From positions 310,001 to 374,000 of the forward strand of contig JADJJT010000001.1 of NCBI GenBank assembly GCA_016706405.1: a stretch of DNA of 64,000 nt, in the 5' to 3' direction. Source of the stretch: Sphingobacteriales bacterium (GTDB taxonomy: Bacteria > Bacteroidota > Bacteroidia > Chitinophagales > UBA2359). The notes beneath the pieces were generated by a model that saw only the letters and a program-made list of their open reading frames with translations, made no database searches and was not told the DNA's origin. The stretch's first letter is position 1, and each line of letters begins with the position of its first letter. Shown here piece after piece: positions 53,259 to 63,012 of this stretch. The translations under genes were made by a program, and so were the position numbers.

Positions 53259-55427
53259 ATGCCCCTAAATTCTAATATATCCAGAGAAACAACATTAACA
53301 AAAAAAACAAGTTCAAAAACAACAGCGGCCAAAAGCAAAGGTAAAAACAACCATATCGAGGTAACACCACTGCACAAGCATTTTTTACAAGCCTATCAAA
53401 TTATGTGCAGCGTAAAGGCCATGTCTGATTTGTTTGACGAGCAAAAACTCATTGCCGCTAAATATGTACATGCCACCTCGCGCGGGCACGAGGCCATACA
53501 GTGTGCTACCGGACTACAGCTATTGCCCTGCGATTGGGTTAGCCCATACTACCGCGATGATGCCTTGTTGATGAGCATTGGTTTTACACCCGCCGAGCTA
53601 ATGATGCAATTACAAGCTAAAGCAAACGACCCTTTTTCGGGGGGGCGCAATTATTACTCGCACCCGGCCAGCAATTTAACCGACCGGCCACGAATGGTCA
53701 ATCAATCAGCGGCCACGGGCATGCAAGTTATACCAGCTACGGGTATTGCACAGGGCTTATTGTACCGCGAGCAGCAAAACCTAAACCCCAACAACACCAC
53801 CGACCGCCCCGTTGTAGTTTGCTCGTTAGGCGACGGCTCAGTTACCGAAGGCGAAGTGTCGGAGGCTTTTCAGTTTGCAGCCCTAAAACAACTGCCCATC
53901 ATTTTTTTGGTGCAAGATAACGAATGGGGTATATCGGTTAGTGCCGATGAAAGCCGAAGCATGAATGCCTACCAATATGCCGCCGGATTTGTTGGACTTA
54001 ACCGGATAACCCTCGATGGCACAGACTTTGCCGCCTGCTATAAGGCTATGCAGCAGGTAATTGCCAACGTGCGCCAAACCCGGCAACCTATTTTAGTACA
54101 CGCCAGCGTGCCGTTGCTAAATCACCATACTTCGGGGGTGCGCAAAGAATGGTATCGAACCGAAGATGACCTGAATGACCACCGCAAACGCGACCCCTTG
54201 CCCAAACTGTTTAGCTATTTACTCAAACAGGGTCAATTTCCGGAAAAAGAATTGACAAAAATAGCAAACAACATCGCACAGCAAATTAGTATTGATTTTG
54301 AAAATGTAGTAGCATCGCCCGATCCGCTGCCCGAGACTATAATGGAGCATATTTTTGCGCCAATACCCATAACCACCGAGCAAGGAGAACGCAGCCCCGC
54401 AAATGGTCAAAAAACAATTATGGTTGATGCTGCCCTTCATGCCATTGACGAAATTATGCGCCAATACCCCGATGCCGTTTTTTATGGCCAAGATGTTGGC
54501 CGGCGCTTGGGCGGGGTGTTTAGAGAAGCTGCCACTTTGGCCGAAAAATATGGCGACAACCGGGTGTTTAATACCGCTATTCAAGAGGCATATATCGTAG
54601 GCTCGACCATTGGCATGTCGGCGGTTGGTTTAAAACCAATTGTTGAAATACAGTTTGCCGATTATTACTATACCGCCATGAACCAAACGGTGGTCGAAAT
54701 GGCAAAATCGTGCTATTTAAGTTGTGGCAAATACCCCATTCAAGCCTTAATTAGGGTGCCAATTGGGGCGTACGGCAGCGGTGGGCCTTACCATAGCGGA
54801 AGCATTGAAAGTACTTTGGCCACTATTAAAGGTATAAAAGTGGTGTATCCAAGCAATGCCGCCGACTTAAAAGGCCTGCTGAAAGCCGCATTTTTAGACC
54901 CAAATCCGGTAATAATGTTAGAGCATAAAGGCTTGTATTGGTCAAAAGTACCAGGAACAGAAGCGGCTAAAAGCATTGAGCCGGATGAAAATTATATCAT
55001 CCCAATAGGTGTTGCCAATATTTATCAAGCCGCCGATGCCGAAAAAATAGCCGCAGGCCAAACAGCCGTAGTTATTACCTACGGTATGGGTGTGCATTGG
55101 GCGTTGAATGCCAGCAAACAACTGCCCGGCCAAATTGAAATTTTAGACCTACGAACAATCGCTCCGTTAGACGAAACAGCAATTTACAAAGCAGTTCAAC
55201 GGCACGGAAAAGTTTTAATACTTACCGAAGACACCATTAGCAACTCAATAGCGCAGGCAATTGCCGGCCGTATAGCCCAGCACTGTTTTACTTATTTAGA
55301 TGCGCCCGTTCAATGCTTGGGTGCTTTAGACGTGCCAGCTATACCCCTAAACACAGACCTTGAGCAAGCAGTATTACCCAACGCCAATAAGGTGGCAGCG
55401 GCCTTGCAAGACTTGTTGGCATGGTAA
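53259..55427 (+). CDS. Fused E1 alpha-beta subunit of a 2-oxoacid dehydrogenase
   Basis: One polypeptide of 722 residues combining both E1 halves of a branched-chain or pyruvate-type dehydrogenase complex, which decarboxylates a 2-oxoacid with thiamine diphosphate and transfers the acyl group to E2. The alpha half has KYVHATSRGHEAIQCATG, SPYYRDDALLMSIG and the ThDP motif GDGSVTEGEVSEAF to VQDNEWG. The beta half has AIDEIMRQYPDAVFYGQDVG, FNTAIQEAYIVGSTIGMSA and PIGAYGSGGPYHSGSIE. Residues 1-30 are a Lys/Thr-rich extension. I start at the ATG at 53259; a TTG at 53208 would add 17 residues. No E2 or E3 gene is adjacent. Confidence 0.9.
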   Translation: MPLNSNISRETTLTKKTSSKTTAAKSKGKNNHIEVTPLHKHFLQAYQIMCSVKAMSDLFDEQKLIAAKYVHATSRGHEAIQCATGLQLLPCDWVSPYYRDDALLMSIGFTPAELMMQLQAKANDPFSGGRNYYSHPASNLTDRPRMVNQSAATGMQVIPATGIAQGLLYREQQNLNPNNTTDRPVVVCSLGDGSVTEGEVSEAFQFAALKQLPIIFLVQDNEWGISVSADESRSMNAYQYAAGFVGLNRITLDGTDFAACYKAMQQVIANVRQTRQPILVHASVPLLNHHTSGVRKEWYRTEDDLNDHRKRDPLPKLFSYLLKQGQFPEKELTKIANNIAQQISIDFENVVASPDPLPETIMEHIFAPIPITTEQGERSPANGQKTIMVDAALHAIDEIMRQYPDAVFYGQDVGRRLGGVFREAATLAEKYGDNRVFNTAIQEAYIVGSTIGMSAVGLKPIVEIQFADYYYTAMNQTVVEMAKSCYLSCGKYPIQALIRVPIGAYGSGGPYHSGSIESTLATIKGIKVVYPSNAADLKGLLKAAFLDPNPVIMLEHKGLYWSKVPGTEAAKSIEPDENYIIPIGVANIYQAADAEKIAAGQTAVVITYGMGVHWALNASKQLPGQIEILDLRTIAPLDETAIYKAVQRHGKVLILTEDTISNSIAQAIAGRIAQHCFTYLDAPVQCLGALDVPAIPLNTDLEQAVLPNANKVAAALQDLLAW

Positions 55428-55502
55428 CGGCGTAAAATGCACTCCTTATAGTACAACAAGACAGCTGCCACAATTAATTAATTAATTAATTCACTCAAGC
55501 AC

Positions 55503-56645
55503 ATGAAACAACAATACTACGCAAAAACAACACTTTTGCTCTTGTGTTTTTTAATAATTACAGGATTTTTGACCGGCTGCTCGCTAACAACATGGGCACA
55601 ACAAGTTACTAATTTTAAAGGCAGGCTATTAGATGCCGAAGGGCGTGGCATTGGCGGCGTGCGCGTGGTAATACTTGGGCAGGGCGAAGGCACCAGCAAC
55701 GATGAAGGTTTTTTTACCGTACCTATACAACAACAGGTTGAGGAGATAGAAATTAATCTTCCGGATAATTGGCTGCTAATTAGCCCTCGCTCAAAACGCG
55801 CCTTAGTGCCGCGCGGCAACCGAAGTGTTGAATTTGAAGTGAAAAAATTTGAACGCGATGACAGCGAACTTCGCAGGCAACTACAGGCAGCGCGGCAACA
55901 AACCGAGAAGTTAAAGCAAGATGGTCTGTTACAACAAAATCAATTAACTGCCCTTAAAGCCGCTTTAGAAGATACCGTAGCCGCCTGGGAAAACAGACAC
56001 AACCTTGTTTTAAAAGAATTAACAGTTACCAATACTTTAATTGACCGAAAATTAGGTAAAACCGATAGCTTAGTTGCCGAAAACACACGTTTAAAAATAC
56101 AAATTGCGCAGCTAACTAAACAACTACAACAATATATTGAGCAGCAACAAAACGAATATATTTTTCAAAATCAAGAAACAGCCTACGCACAAACATTTAA
56201 AGAATTTGACGTGTATTTAGACCGTCTTAAAACTACGCAACAGGCTTTAATTAGAGTTAAAGATGCGTTTTTAAATCCCGAGGCAGCCAAAAATTTTAAT
56301 CAAACAATTGCGAAATATAATACCGCCCGCGATAGTTTAATACAAAACCAAAGCCAAAGACTTAGTCAAAACAGGCTATTTTGGAAAGACCCCGTAAAAG
56401 AGCTATTATTGCAATCCCTCTACAAGTCGGCAATAGAAGGTATACACGAGCAGCATATTTTACCGCTAAATCAAACAGTTATGGCCCCCATGAAGGCAGC
56501 CGCACTTGGCGAAATGCCCCGTATTAAAGCAAGCAAACAAGCAAGCAAGGCCGCGGCTATTACTTATAATCAGTTGCAGCACCCTATTGCCACTTTATCG
56601 GCTGATATTAAAACGGTATCCTTGCAACTTAAGCCGGTTAGGTAA
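55503..56645 (+). CDS. Lipoprotein with carboxypeptidase-like domain and coiled coil
   Basis: A 380-residue envelope protein. The signal (LLLLCFLIITGFLTGC) has a lipobox ending at C26; a second AQ site follows at ~33. Residues ~37-105 form a carboxypeptidase-regulatory-like Ig domain (FKGRLLDAEGRGIGGVRVVI, GTSNDEGFFTVP). Residues ~115-245 are a long coiled coil rich in Gln, Lys and Leu (LRRQLQAARQQTEKLKQ, LKIQIAQLTKQLQQYIEQQ). The last third is helical with Lys/Ala-rich sequence. No known family for the whole; probably structural in the cell envelope. It follows the E1 gene after a TTAA-repeat spacer of 75 bp. Confidence 0.65.
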   Translation: MKQQYYAKTTLLLLCFLIITGFLTGCSLTTWAQQVTNFKGRLLDAEGRGIGGVRVVILGQGEGTSNDEGFFTVPIQQQVEEIEINLPDNWLLISPRSKRALVPRGNRSVEFEVKKFERDDSELRRQLQAARQQTEKLKQDGLLQQNQLTALKAALEDTVAAWENRHNLVLKELTVTNTLIDRKLGKTDSLVAENTRLKIQIAQLTKQLQQYIEQQQNEYIFQNQETAYAQTFKEFDVYLDRLKTTQQALIRVKDAFLNPEAAKNFNQTIAKYNTARDSLIQNQSQRLSQNRLFWKDPVKELLLQSLYKSAIEGIHEQHILPLNQTVMAPMKAAALGEMPRIKASKQASKAAAITYNQLQHPIATLSADIKTVSLQLKPVR

Positions 56646-56922
56646 GGCATGGCTAAATAAAATACCAAGTAACAAGCAAAAAAAAATTCTTTCTTTGTAT
56701 TTTTAATGTTTTTGCAACTAATTTGCGTGTAAAATGTGTTTACAGCCTAAATTTAAGTTGGCAACAAATAAACAGTTTTAACGGTCAAACGTTTTACTTC
56801 GAGTGCAAGTTTTTTACTTCGAATTTTAATTACCCCTCCTCTAAGCACACAACAAATTAGTAGCTTCACTAGAATGGTAAAAAAGTTACTGTTTGATTGA
56901 TTGATTAACCTAATTAAGTAAG

Positions 56923-57603
56923 ATGCAACACAAAAATAATTTGCGCCAGTGGCTGGCTGCCGGAGAAGGCCCTACCCTCGATTTTAAGCAACATATTACC
57001 GCACCCGATAAAATTGCCCGCACTTTAGTAGCTTTTGCCAATAGCCGGGGTGGCCGCATAATAGTTGGCGTTGAAGACCACGGCCATATAATAGGAGTTG
57101 ATGTTTACGAAGAAACCTATGAGTTAAACCGCGCTGCCACTTTGTATTGCCGTCCACAAATTGAATTGCAATACGAGGAGTACGAGACACAAGGCAAAAT
57201 GCTGCTAATTGCACACATCCACGAAAGCCATATAAAGCCCCATTACGCCCTAGATAAAAAAGGTAATGCCACCTTGTATATTCGTGTTGCCGACCAATGT
57301 ATTGTAGCCCCCGATTTTATTGCAGCCGCCCTAAAACAAGGCGACCTAAGTAGTTTATTGCGGCAACCTTATTTTTATTTTCAAAGCCAAAATGAACTGC
57401 TGCAGTTATTGCAATTACAAAAACACATTACCATTGACCAATATGCCAATTTAAAAAATGTATCAACACGCGCCGCACGCCGTACCCTTATTGATTTTTT
57501 GTTCGACGGCACTTTAACACTGCTTGATGATGGTTATACATTTGCGGCATCAAACCACCAGTCCTCCGGAAACAGCTATCATAAATCCGGAAAAATATTG
57601 TAG
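56923..57603 (+). CDS. AlbA_2 (Schlafen-like) domain protein
   Basis: A 226-residue cytoplasmic protein. Residues ~10-130 are the AlbA_2 domain: GEGPTLDFKQHI (the E-x-x-x-x-x-F-K type motif), KIARTLVAFANSRGGRIIVGVEDHGHIIGV and YIRVADQCIVA. The rest is a short helical region with a possible winged-helix (KHITIDQYANLKNVSTRAARRTLIDF), as seen downstream of AlbA_2 in putative transcriptional regulators. Schlafen-type AlbA domains include RNA- or tRNA-acting proteins, but members in Bacteroidota are mostly uncharacterised. It lies just upstream of gldG. Confidence 0.75.
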   Translation: MQHKNNLRQWLAAGEGPTLDFKQHITAPDKIARTLVAFANSRGGRIIVGVEDHGHIIGVDVYEETYELNRAATLYCRPQIELQYEEYETQGKMLLIAHIHESHIKPHYALDKKGNATLYIRVADQCIVAPDFIAAALKQGDLSSLLRQPYFYFQSQNELLQLLQLQKHITIDQYANLKNVSTRAARRTLIDFLFDGTLTLLDDGYTFAASNHQSSGNSYHKSGKIL

Positions 57604-57629
57604 CTAACCCACAGCGCGTATCTTTTTTG

Positions 57630-57637
57630 TAACTTTG
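57630..57637 (+). promoter_or_regulatory. Candidate -7 box for gldG
   Basis: TAACTTTG matches TAnnTTTG, 116 bp before the likely GTG start at 57753. Confidence 0.4.
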
Positions 57638-57752
57638 CCCAATCTTTTTACTGTTTTATTTTATTGCTACCAAACTGTTTAATTGCTTCGTCTGTCTGTT
57701 GGTCGAGTAACCAAATAAAACCCTTTTTCTTTTTTTTATTTAATCTTTGTGC

Positions 57753-59474
57753 GTGGAAAACAAGCCCTTATTGCCACAAACCCCTTTAGCTACACCAAGC
57801 ACCCGGCGCAGCCCACGCGCTCAGGCATTATTACAAACAGCTTTAGTGCTGGCAATTATTTTTGCCCTCAATTTGCTGGCAACCCGCTTTTACCACCGTT
57901 TTGACCTTACCAAAGAAAAACGATTTACTTTAACATCGGCTACTCAAAAAATGTTATCGAACTTAGACGATGTGGTGTATGTGCGTGTTTTTTTAGAAGG
58001 CGACCTGCCCCCCGGATTTAGAAGGCTGCGCAATGCCACACAAGACATGTTAGACGAATTTAGGTCGTATGCACCTATTGAGTACGAATTTATTGACCCT
58101 ACCGCCGATAACGATACCGCCCTGATAACCGATATTTTAAAAGCCGGACTTAAACCTACTCCGCTTATACAACAAAAACAAGGCTACTCCGAGCAATATA
58201 TTTATCCGGGTGCATTGGTAACGTATAAGGGTCGTACTTTGGCCACCGATTTGCTCCAGCAACAATTAAATCGCGGCCCGCAAGAAACCCTAAACAATTC
58301 AATAGGCTTGTTAGAGTTTAATTTGGCCAATGCTATTAACAAAATTCAGCAAAACGACCGCCCTAAAATAGCCTTTTTGCGCGGCCAAGGCGAACTGCCC
58401 AACCAATACGTACAAGATATTGGCAACGATATTTCGAGATTTTATGTTTTAGATACATTTGACCTCAATAAAAACGATTTTATTCCAAAAACCTATCAGG
58501 CAATAATAATAGCCAAACCCACCCAACCGTTTAGTGAATTAAACAAGTTCAAATTAGATCAATATGTAATGAACGGCGGCAGAATATTATGGTTGGTAGA
58601 AAATGTACAAGCCAATATAGATAGTTTGCAGCGCGGCAGTTTGGTGGCCACTAACTACGAGCTAAATTTGGAAGACTTGTTATTTAAATACGGCGTAAAA
58701 CTAAATTTCGATCTAGTAGAAGATGTACAATCGGTAACCGTACCTTTTATGGCCGATGCCACTAAAATGGTGCAACTGCCCTGGCCCTACTACCCGCTTG
58801 TAAGTAACCACAACAATGAGCACGTGGTTAGTAAAAACTTAGATGCTGTTTTGTTGCGCTTTGCCGGAACCATAGATACAACCACAAAGCTTAAAAACCC
58901 GATAAAAAGAACCCCCCTGCTAAAAACAACACCTTATACCCGGATAAAAACTGCGCCCATAGAAATTAACGCTGAAGAAAGCCGGCAAAAACCAAATCCG
59001 GCAGATTTTAACGGTGGCGAGCAAACGGTGGCAATGGCTTTAGAAGGCTCTTTTCCATCATTGTTTAAAAACCGCCTCGATGCCTCTACCCAACAAATTA
59101 TAGACAACAATCCAAATTTAACCCGCCGCGAAGAAAGCCTGCCAACCAAAATGATAATAGTAGCCGATGGCGATGTTATTGCCAACGATTTAGACCGGCG
59201 CAATAACCGCAACTTGCCCTTGGGCTTTTACCGCTACACCAACCAAACATTTGCCAATAAAGAATTTTTAATAAACGCAGTCGAGTGGCTTACCGATGAT
59301 TATGGCATTGTTGAAGCCCGAAACAAAGAAATAAAACTGCGCCTGCTCGATACCCAACGTATCGAAGGCGAGCGCACATTTTGGCAGTTTGTAAATTTGG
59401 TACTGCCTGTGCTTTTGGTACTTGTTTTTGGTGTAGCATATTATTTTTGGCGGCGAAAAAAATATGCGCTTTAA
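57753..59474 (+). CDS. gldG: Gliding motility protein GldG
   Basis: Auxiliary membrane component of the GldA/F/G ABC transporter associated with gliding in flavobacteria. One N-terminal helix (ALLQTALVLAIIFALNLLA) follows a short basic head; then comes FDLTKEKRFTLTSATQKML, diagnostic of GldG, a large periplasmic ABC-type auxiliary domain (RVFLEGDLPPGFRRL, FLRGQGELPNQYVQDI), and a C-terminal helix LVLPVLLVLVFGVAYYFWRRKK. No ATG is available; GTG at 57753 is chosen over TTG at 57747. gldF, the usual partner immediately upstream, is absent; an AlbA_2 gene is there instead. Confidence 0.9.
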   Translation: MENKPLLPQTPLATPSTRRSPRAQALLQTALVLAIIFALNLLATRFYHRFDLTKEKRFTLTSATQKMLSNLDDVVYVRVFLEGDLPPGFRRLRNATQDMLDEFRSYAPIEYEFIDPTADNDTALITDILKAGLKPTPLIQQKQGYSEQYIYPGALVTYKGRTLATDLLQQQLNRGPQETLNNSIGLLEFNLANAINKIQQNDRPKIAFLRGQGELPNQYVQDIGNDISRFYVLDTFDLNKNDFIPKTYQAIIIAKPTQPFSELNKFKLDQYVMNGGRILWLVENVQANIDSLQRGSLVATNYELNLEDLLFKYGVKLNFDLVEDVQSVTVPFMADATKMVQLPWPYYPLVSNHNNEHVVSKNLDAVLLRFAGTIDTTTKLKNPIKRTPLLKTTPYTRIKTAPIEINAEESRQKPNPADFNGGEQTVAMALEGSFPSLFKNRLDASTQQIIDNNPNLTRREESLPTKMIIVADGDVIANDLDRRNNRNLPLGFYRYTNQTFANKEFLINAVEWLTDDYGIVEARNKEIKLRLLDTQRIEGERTFWQFVNLVLPVLLVLVFGVAYYFWRRKKYAL

Positions 59475-59579
59475 TTTCGGTAATATTGGATGGAGTGCCT
59501 GCAAATAGGTCAAAAAAACTCGACACTACTAAAAATATCCGGAAACTAAAAAGCAAACAAACAAAAAACAGTGCAAGTT

Positions 59580-60269
59580 TTAGTCGTTTTTCCAGGTTTT
59601 ATAAATGGAAGGCCTCCTCTGCTTTGTACGCTCTAACGACTGCTCGAACCGCCATGCTTCAATTTTAACATGGTTGCCCGACAACAAAATTTCGGGCACC
59701 TCAAGCCCCCTAAAAACCTCGGGACGGGTATAAACTGGTGGGGCAATTAAGTCGTTTTGAAAAGAATCATCTAAAGCCGATGTTTCGTTATTTAACACGC
59801 CCGGAATAAGCCTGCCCAAGGCATCTACCAATACGGCTGCCGCCAACTCGCCCCCCGACAATACATAGTCGCCAATAGATATTTCGCGGGTAATAAAATG
59901 TTGCCTTACCCGCTCGTCAATTCCTTTGTAATGACCACATAGCACTAATAAATTTTCTTTTAACGACAAATAATTACACAAAGGTTGGTTTAGCAATTCG
60001 CCGTCAGGACTCATGTAAATTATATCATCGTAGGCATATTGCAATTTCAATTGTTCAATACAATTTACAATCGGTTCCATCATCATTACCATTCCGGCGC
60101 CCCCCCCGTAAGCATAGTCATCAACTTGTTTATGGGCATAGGTGCTGTATTGCCGTAAATTATGGCAAGTTACCGTCAGTAATCCTTTTTCGTTTGCGCG
60201 TTTTAATATTGAGTGCTGAAAAGGTCCCTCCAGCAATTCGGGCAACAGCGTAATAATGTCTATGCGCAT
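59580..60269 (-). CDS. trmD: tRNA (guanine-37-N1)-methyltransferase TrmD
   Basis: SPOUT-fold methyltransferase that makes m1G37 in tRNAs and prevents frameshifting. MRIDIITLLPELLEG opens the protein. YAYGGGAGMVMMMEP and GHYKGIDERV lead to the trefoil knot with EISIGDYVLSGGELAAAVLVDALGRLIPGVL, and the C-terminal domain has PPVYTRPEVFRGLEVPEILLSGNH. At 229 residues it is of standard length. It is convergent with gldG (105 bp apart). The C8 run in the gene falls in the conserved Y-G-G-G-A-G-M. Confidence 0.96.
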   Translation of the reverse strand: MRIDIITLLPELLEGPFQHSILKRANEKGLLTVTCHNLRQYSTYAHKQVDDYAYGGGAGMVMMMEPIVNCIEQLKLQYAYDDIIYMSPDGELLNQPLCNYLSLKENLLVLCGHYKGIDERVRQHFITREISIGDYVLSGGELAAAVLVDALGRLIPGVLNNETSALDDSFQNDLIAPPVYTRPEVFRGLEVPEILLSGNHVKIEAWRFEQSLERTKQRRPSIYKTWKND

Positions 60270-60323
60270 AATAACAATAAATAAATAGCGCGTTGTGTTG
60301 TTGTTTATTTATGTGTTTTATTA

Positions 60324-60866
60324 TTACGGACGTATTGAGTTATTAACGTCGGTAGTAATATAAGCCGTATTAACACTGCTGTTGTATATTAGAAACAGTC
60401 TTTGGCTGGTCCGGCAAATAGTGTTGATGTCTTCAAAGGCATCCCAAGGGTAATACACATGAAGTAAATCGGTTTGTAAATTAGCAGCTTGATAGGCTAA
60501 GGGATTATCGGCAGCATAAAAGTGCAAAATAGCAAATTTATTGTCTTTGCCCGATGTATAAAGGTTTAAAGTAGCTATTTCTCCGGATGAGGCACTGCCC
60601 AAATAATCAATTTTATAGGCATTGATAGAAAATTTTGCCTCGTCGGTATTTAATCTAATGTCTGACTGAGTTTGCCAATTCTTGGGATTTACCTTTTGTA
60701 CTTTGCCCGAATTTTCTAACTGCCGAATTTTTGTAGGGTCAATCATTTGTGCCGGATTTTGTGTTGCCGGCTTGGCGGGTTGTGGCTGGGTTTGGGCTTT
60801 GGCTAAAAATGGTATGCCAAGTAGCAAACCAAGTAATATTACAATTACACTTATTAATAAACGCAT
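60324..60866 (-). CDS. Secreted protein of unknown function
   Basis: A 180-residue exported protein. The signal peptide is LLISVIVILLGLLLGIPFLAKAQ; a Pro/Gln-rich linker (TQPQPAKPATQNPAQ) follows. The mature domain is mainly beta-strand with aromatic-rich loops (FAILHFYAADNPLAYQ, LLHVYYPWDAFEDIN). No family recognised. It sits 54 bp upstream of trmD on the same strand and 120 bp downstream of korA. Confidence 0.6.
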   Translation of the reverse strand: MRLLISVIVILLGLLLGIPFLAKAQTQPQPAKPATQNPAQMIDPTKIRQLENSGKVQKVNPKNWQTQSDIRLNTDEAKFSINAYKIDYLGSASSGEIATLNLYTSGKDNKFAILHFYAADNPLAYQAANLQTDLLHVYYPWDAFEDINTICRTSQRLFLIYNSSVNTAYITTDVNNSIRP

Positions 60867-60986
60867 AGTTATGATATATATGGCAAAATATGTTTATTTT
60901 GAGTAGTTCATACACAAAGATACAAAAATAAGGTATGGTTTTATTGCGCTTTTTATTTTCAATAAATTAGTTTAGCTCAAATTTTG

Positions 60987-62858
60987 TTATTGTTGGTGTT
61001 TAATGCACTGTAAAATAGCCTCTTTAAGTTCGCCTTTGGTAATAGGTGTGCCTTGTATTTTATTATATTGTTGTATAGGCAGTAAATACAAATCGCGCAA
61101 TAAGCGTGCTAATTGGCCATTGTTTATTTCGGGCACTAAAACAGTTTTATAGTTAAGCAGTAGTTGCCCTAAATTAGCTGGCATGGGTCTAATATGTCGT
61201 AAATGTGCGTGGGCAACGGCGTAGCCTTCGTTTAGCATTTCAATAACTGCCGATTGAATTGCGCCATACGTTGAACCCCATCCTAAAACCAGCACGTCGC
61301 CTTGTGGTGGGCCACTCAAAATGGTTTGTGGTGGCAGGTGTTGGGCAATTCCGGATATTTTAGCTTCGCGTATTTTAACCATATACTCATGGTTGGCCGC
61401 ATCGTAGCTAACGTTGCCTGTTCCATCTTCTTTTTCTAAGCCACCAATGCGGTGCATAAGTGCGGGCGTACCAGGTAAAGCCCAAGGGCGTGCCAAATAT
61501 TGGTTGCGCTCGTAGGGCATAAAAGGCTGTTCTAAATTGCCTGTATCGGGGTTTAGGTTGGGTTGGGCAAACTGAACGGGTATTTCGGCAATTTCGCTTT
61601 CATCCGGAACTTTCCATGGTTCGGCACCATTGGCAATATAGCCATCGCTAAGCAATACTACTGGGGTCATAAATTGGGTTGCAATGCGCACTGCTTCTAT
61701 AACTGTATCAAAGCAGTCGGCTGGCGAAGAAGTGGACAAGACAGGCAGGGGGCATTCGCCGTTTCGTCCGTACAGTACTTGCAGCAGGTCGCTTTGTTCG
61801 GTTTTGGTGGGCAATCCGGTGCTGGGGCCGCCGCGTTGCACGTCAATAATTAGCATGGGCAACTCAAGCATAACGGCCAAGCCCATTGCCTCGGCTTTTA
61901 GGGCTATGCCCGGCCCCGATGTGCCTGTTACACCCAAGCACCCTCCATACGCTGCACCAAGTGTGGCACAAACGGCTGCAATTTCATCTTCGGCCTGAAA
62001 AGTGCGCACATCAAAATTTTTGTAGCGTGCCAATTGGTGTAATATATCCGAGGCGGGTGTAATAGGGTAGCTGCCATAAAACAGCGGCAAACCGCTTTTT
62101 TGCGAGGCGGTAATTAAGCCCAGTACAATGGCTTGGTTGCCCATAATGCCGCGATAAGTTCCGGGGGCTATTTTGGCTGGTTCAACTTTATAGCGGGTGG
62201 TAAAAGTTTCGGTTGTATCGCCAAAATTATATCCGGCCTGTAAAGCACTTAGGTTAGCATCTAATAAGTCGGGTTTTTTAGCAAATTTTTGGGTTAAAAA
62301 TTGTTTGGTCGAGGCCATATCGCGGTTATACATCCAATACAAAAAGCCCAGCACAAACATATTTTTTGAGCGGTCTTTATCTTTTGTGCTAATGGTATGA
62401 TTGGCCAAACACTCGCGTGTGAGGCGGGTAATATCGAATTGAAAAACCTGGTATCCGGATAAAGTATCGTCTTCGAGCGGGCTAATTGCCCCATCCGGAT
62501 ATTTAGCCAGGCGCATATTTTTTTTATCAAATCCGGCAATGTCGGCAATAATAATGCCCCCTCTTTTTACCCGTTTTATATTAGATTTTAAGGCGGCCAC
62601 GTTCATGGCTACCAAAACGTCAAAAGTGTCGCCGGGGGTTAATATAGATACGCTGCCAAAGTGCAATTGAAACCCCGATACGCCTGCTAAAGTGCCTTGT
62701 GGAGCGCGAATTTCGGCTGGAAAATCAGGAAAAGTGGCAATATCGTTGCCTAACAATGCGCTATTGTTTGTAAATTGGTTGCCGGTTAGTTGCATGCCGT
62801 CGCCGCTATCGCCAGCAAATTTTATGGTAACTTCTTCTTTGGTTTCAATAATGTGCAT
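60987..62858 (-). CDS. korA: 2-oxoacid:ferredoxin oxidoreductase, fused gamma-alpha subunit (KorA-like)
   Basis: Subunit of a 2-oxoglutarate (or related 2-oxoacid) ferredoxin oxidoreductase, which makes acyl-CoA and reduced ferredoxin. The N-terminal gamma-type domain has IKFAGDSGDGMQLTGNQF and AEIRAPQGTLAGVSGFQLHFG. The alpha part begins near residue 240 with NQAIVLGLITASQKSGLPLFYGSYPITPASDILH, GVTGTSGPGIALKAEAMGLAV and DVQRGGPSTGLPTKTEQSDL. The C-terminus has VLVLGWGSTYGAIQSAV. At 623 residues it matches fused KorA proteins. The thiamine-binding beta subunit, KorB, is not adjacent in this window. Confidence 0.92.
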   Translation of the reverse strand: MHIIETKEEVTIKFAGDSGDGMQLTGNQFTNNSALLGNDIATFPDFPAEIRAPQGTLAGVSGFQLHFGSVSILTPGDTFDVLVAMNVAALKSNIKRVKRGGIIIADIAGFDKKNMRLAKYPDGAISPLEDDTLSGYQVFQFDITRLTRECLANHTISTKDKDRSKNMFVLGFLYWMYNRDMASTKQFLTQKFAKKPDLLDANLSALQAGYNFGDTTETFTTRYKVEPAKIAPGTYRGIMGNQAIVLGLITASQKSGLPLFYGSYPITPASDILHQLARYKNFDVRTFQAEDEIAAVCATLGAAYGGCLGVTGTSGPGIALKAEAMGLAVMLELPMLIIDVQRGGPSTGLPTKTEQSDLLQVLYGRNGECPLPVLSTSSPADCFDTVIEAVRIATQFMTPVVLLSDGYIANGAEPWKVPDESEIAEIPVQFAQPNLNPDTGNLEQPFMPYERNQYLARPWALPGTPALMHRIGGLEKEDGTGNVSYDAANHEYMVKIREAKISGIAQHLPPQTILSGPPQGDVLVLGWGSTYGAIQSAVIEMLNEGYAVAHAHLRHIRPMPANLGQLLLNYKTVLVPEINNGQLARLLRDLYLLPIQQYNKIQGTPITKGELKEAILQCIKHQQ

Positions 62859-63012
62859 AATGGCAGGTAAAAGTAGTATTTAAGTTTATTTGTTCTGATG
62901 TGTTTCTTTTAGAGTGGGGTAGTAAAAACGACATGCAAAGTTCGGGTATTTTTTTCAATTGAGGGCTTTTTTCGCTTTGAAAGCTTGAACTGAGCAAATA
63001 CAAACAAGCGTA

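Noticed and set aside
55478..55496. TTAA tandem run before the coiled-coil lipoprotein gene
   Set aside because: A short simple repeat of four or five units in AT-rich spacer; common by chance and not linked to any feature.
60100..60107. C8 homopolymer in trmD as a phase-variation tract
   Set aside because: It encodes the conserved Y-G-G-G-A-G-M motif of an essential enzyme; slippage would inactivate it, so coding constraint is the simpler explanation.
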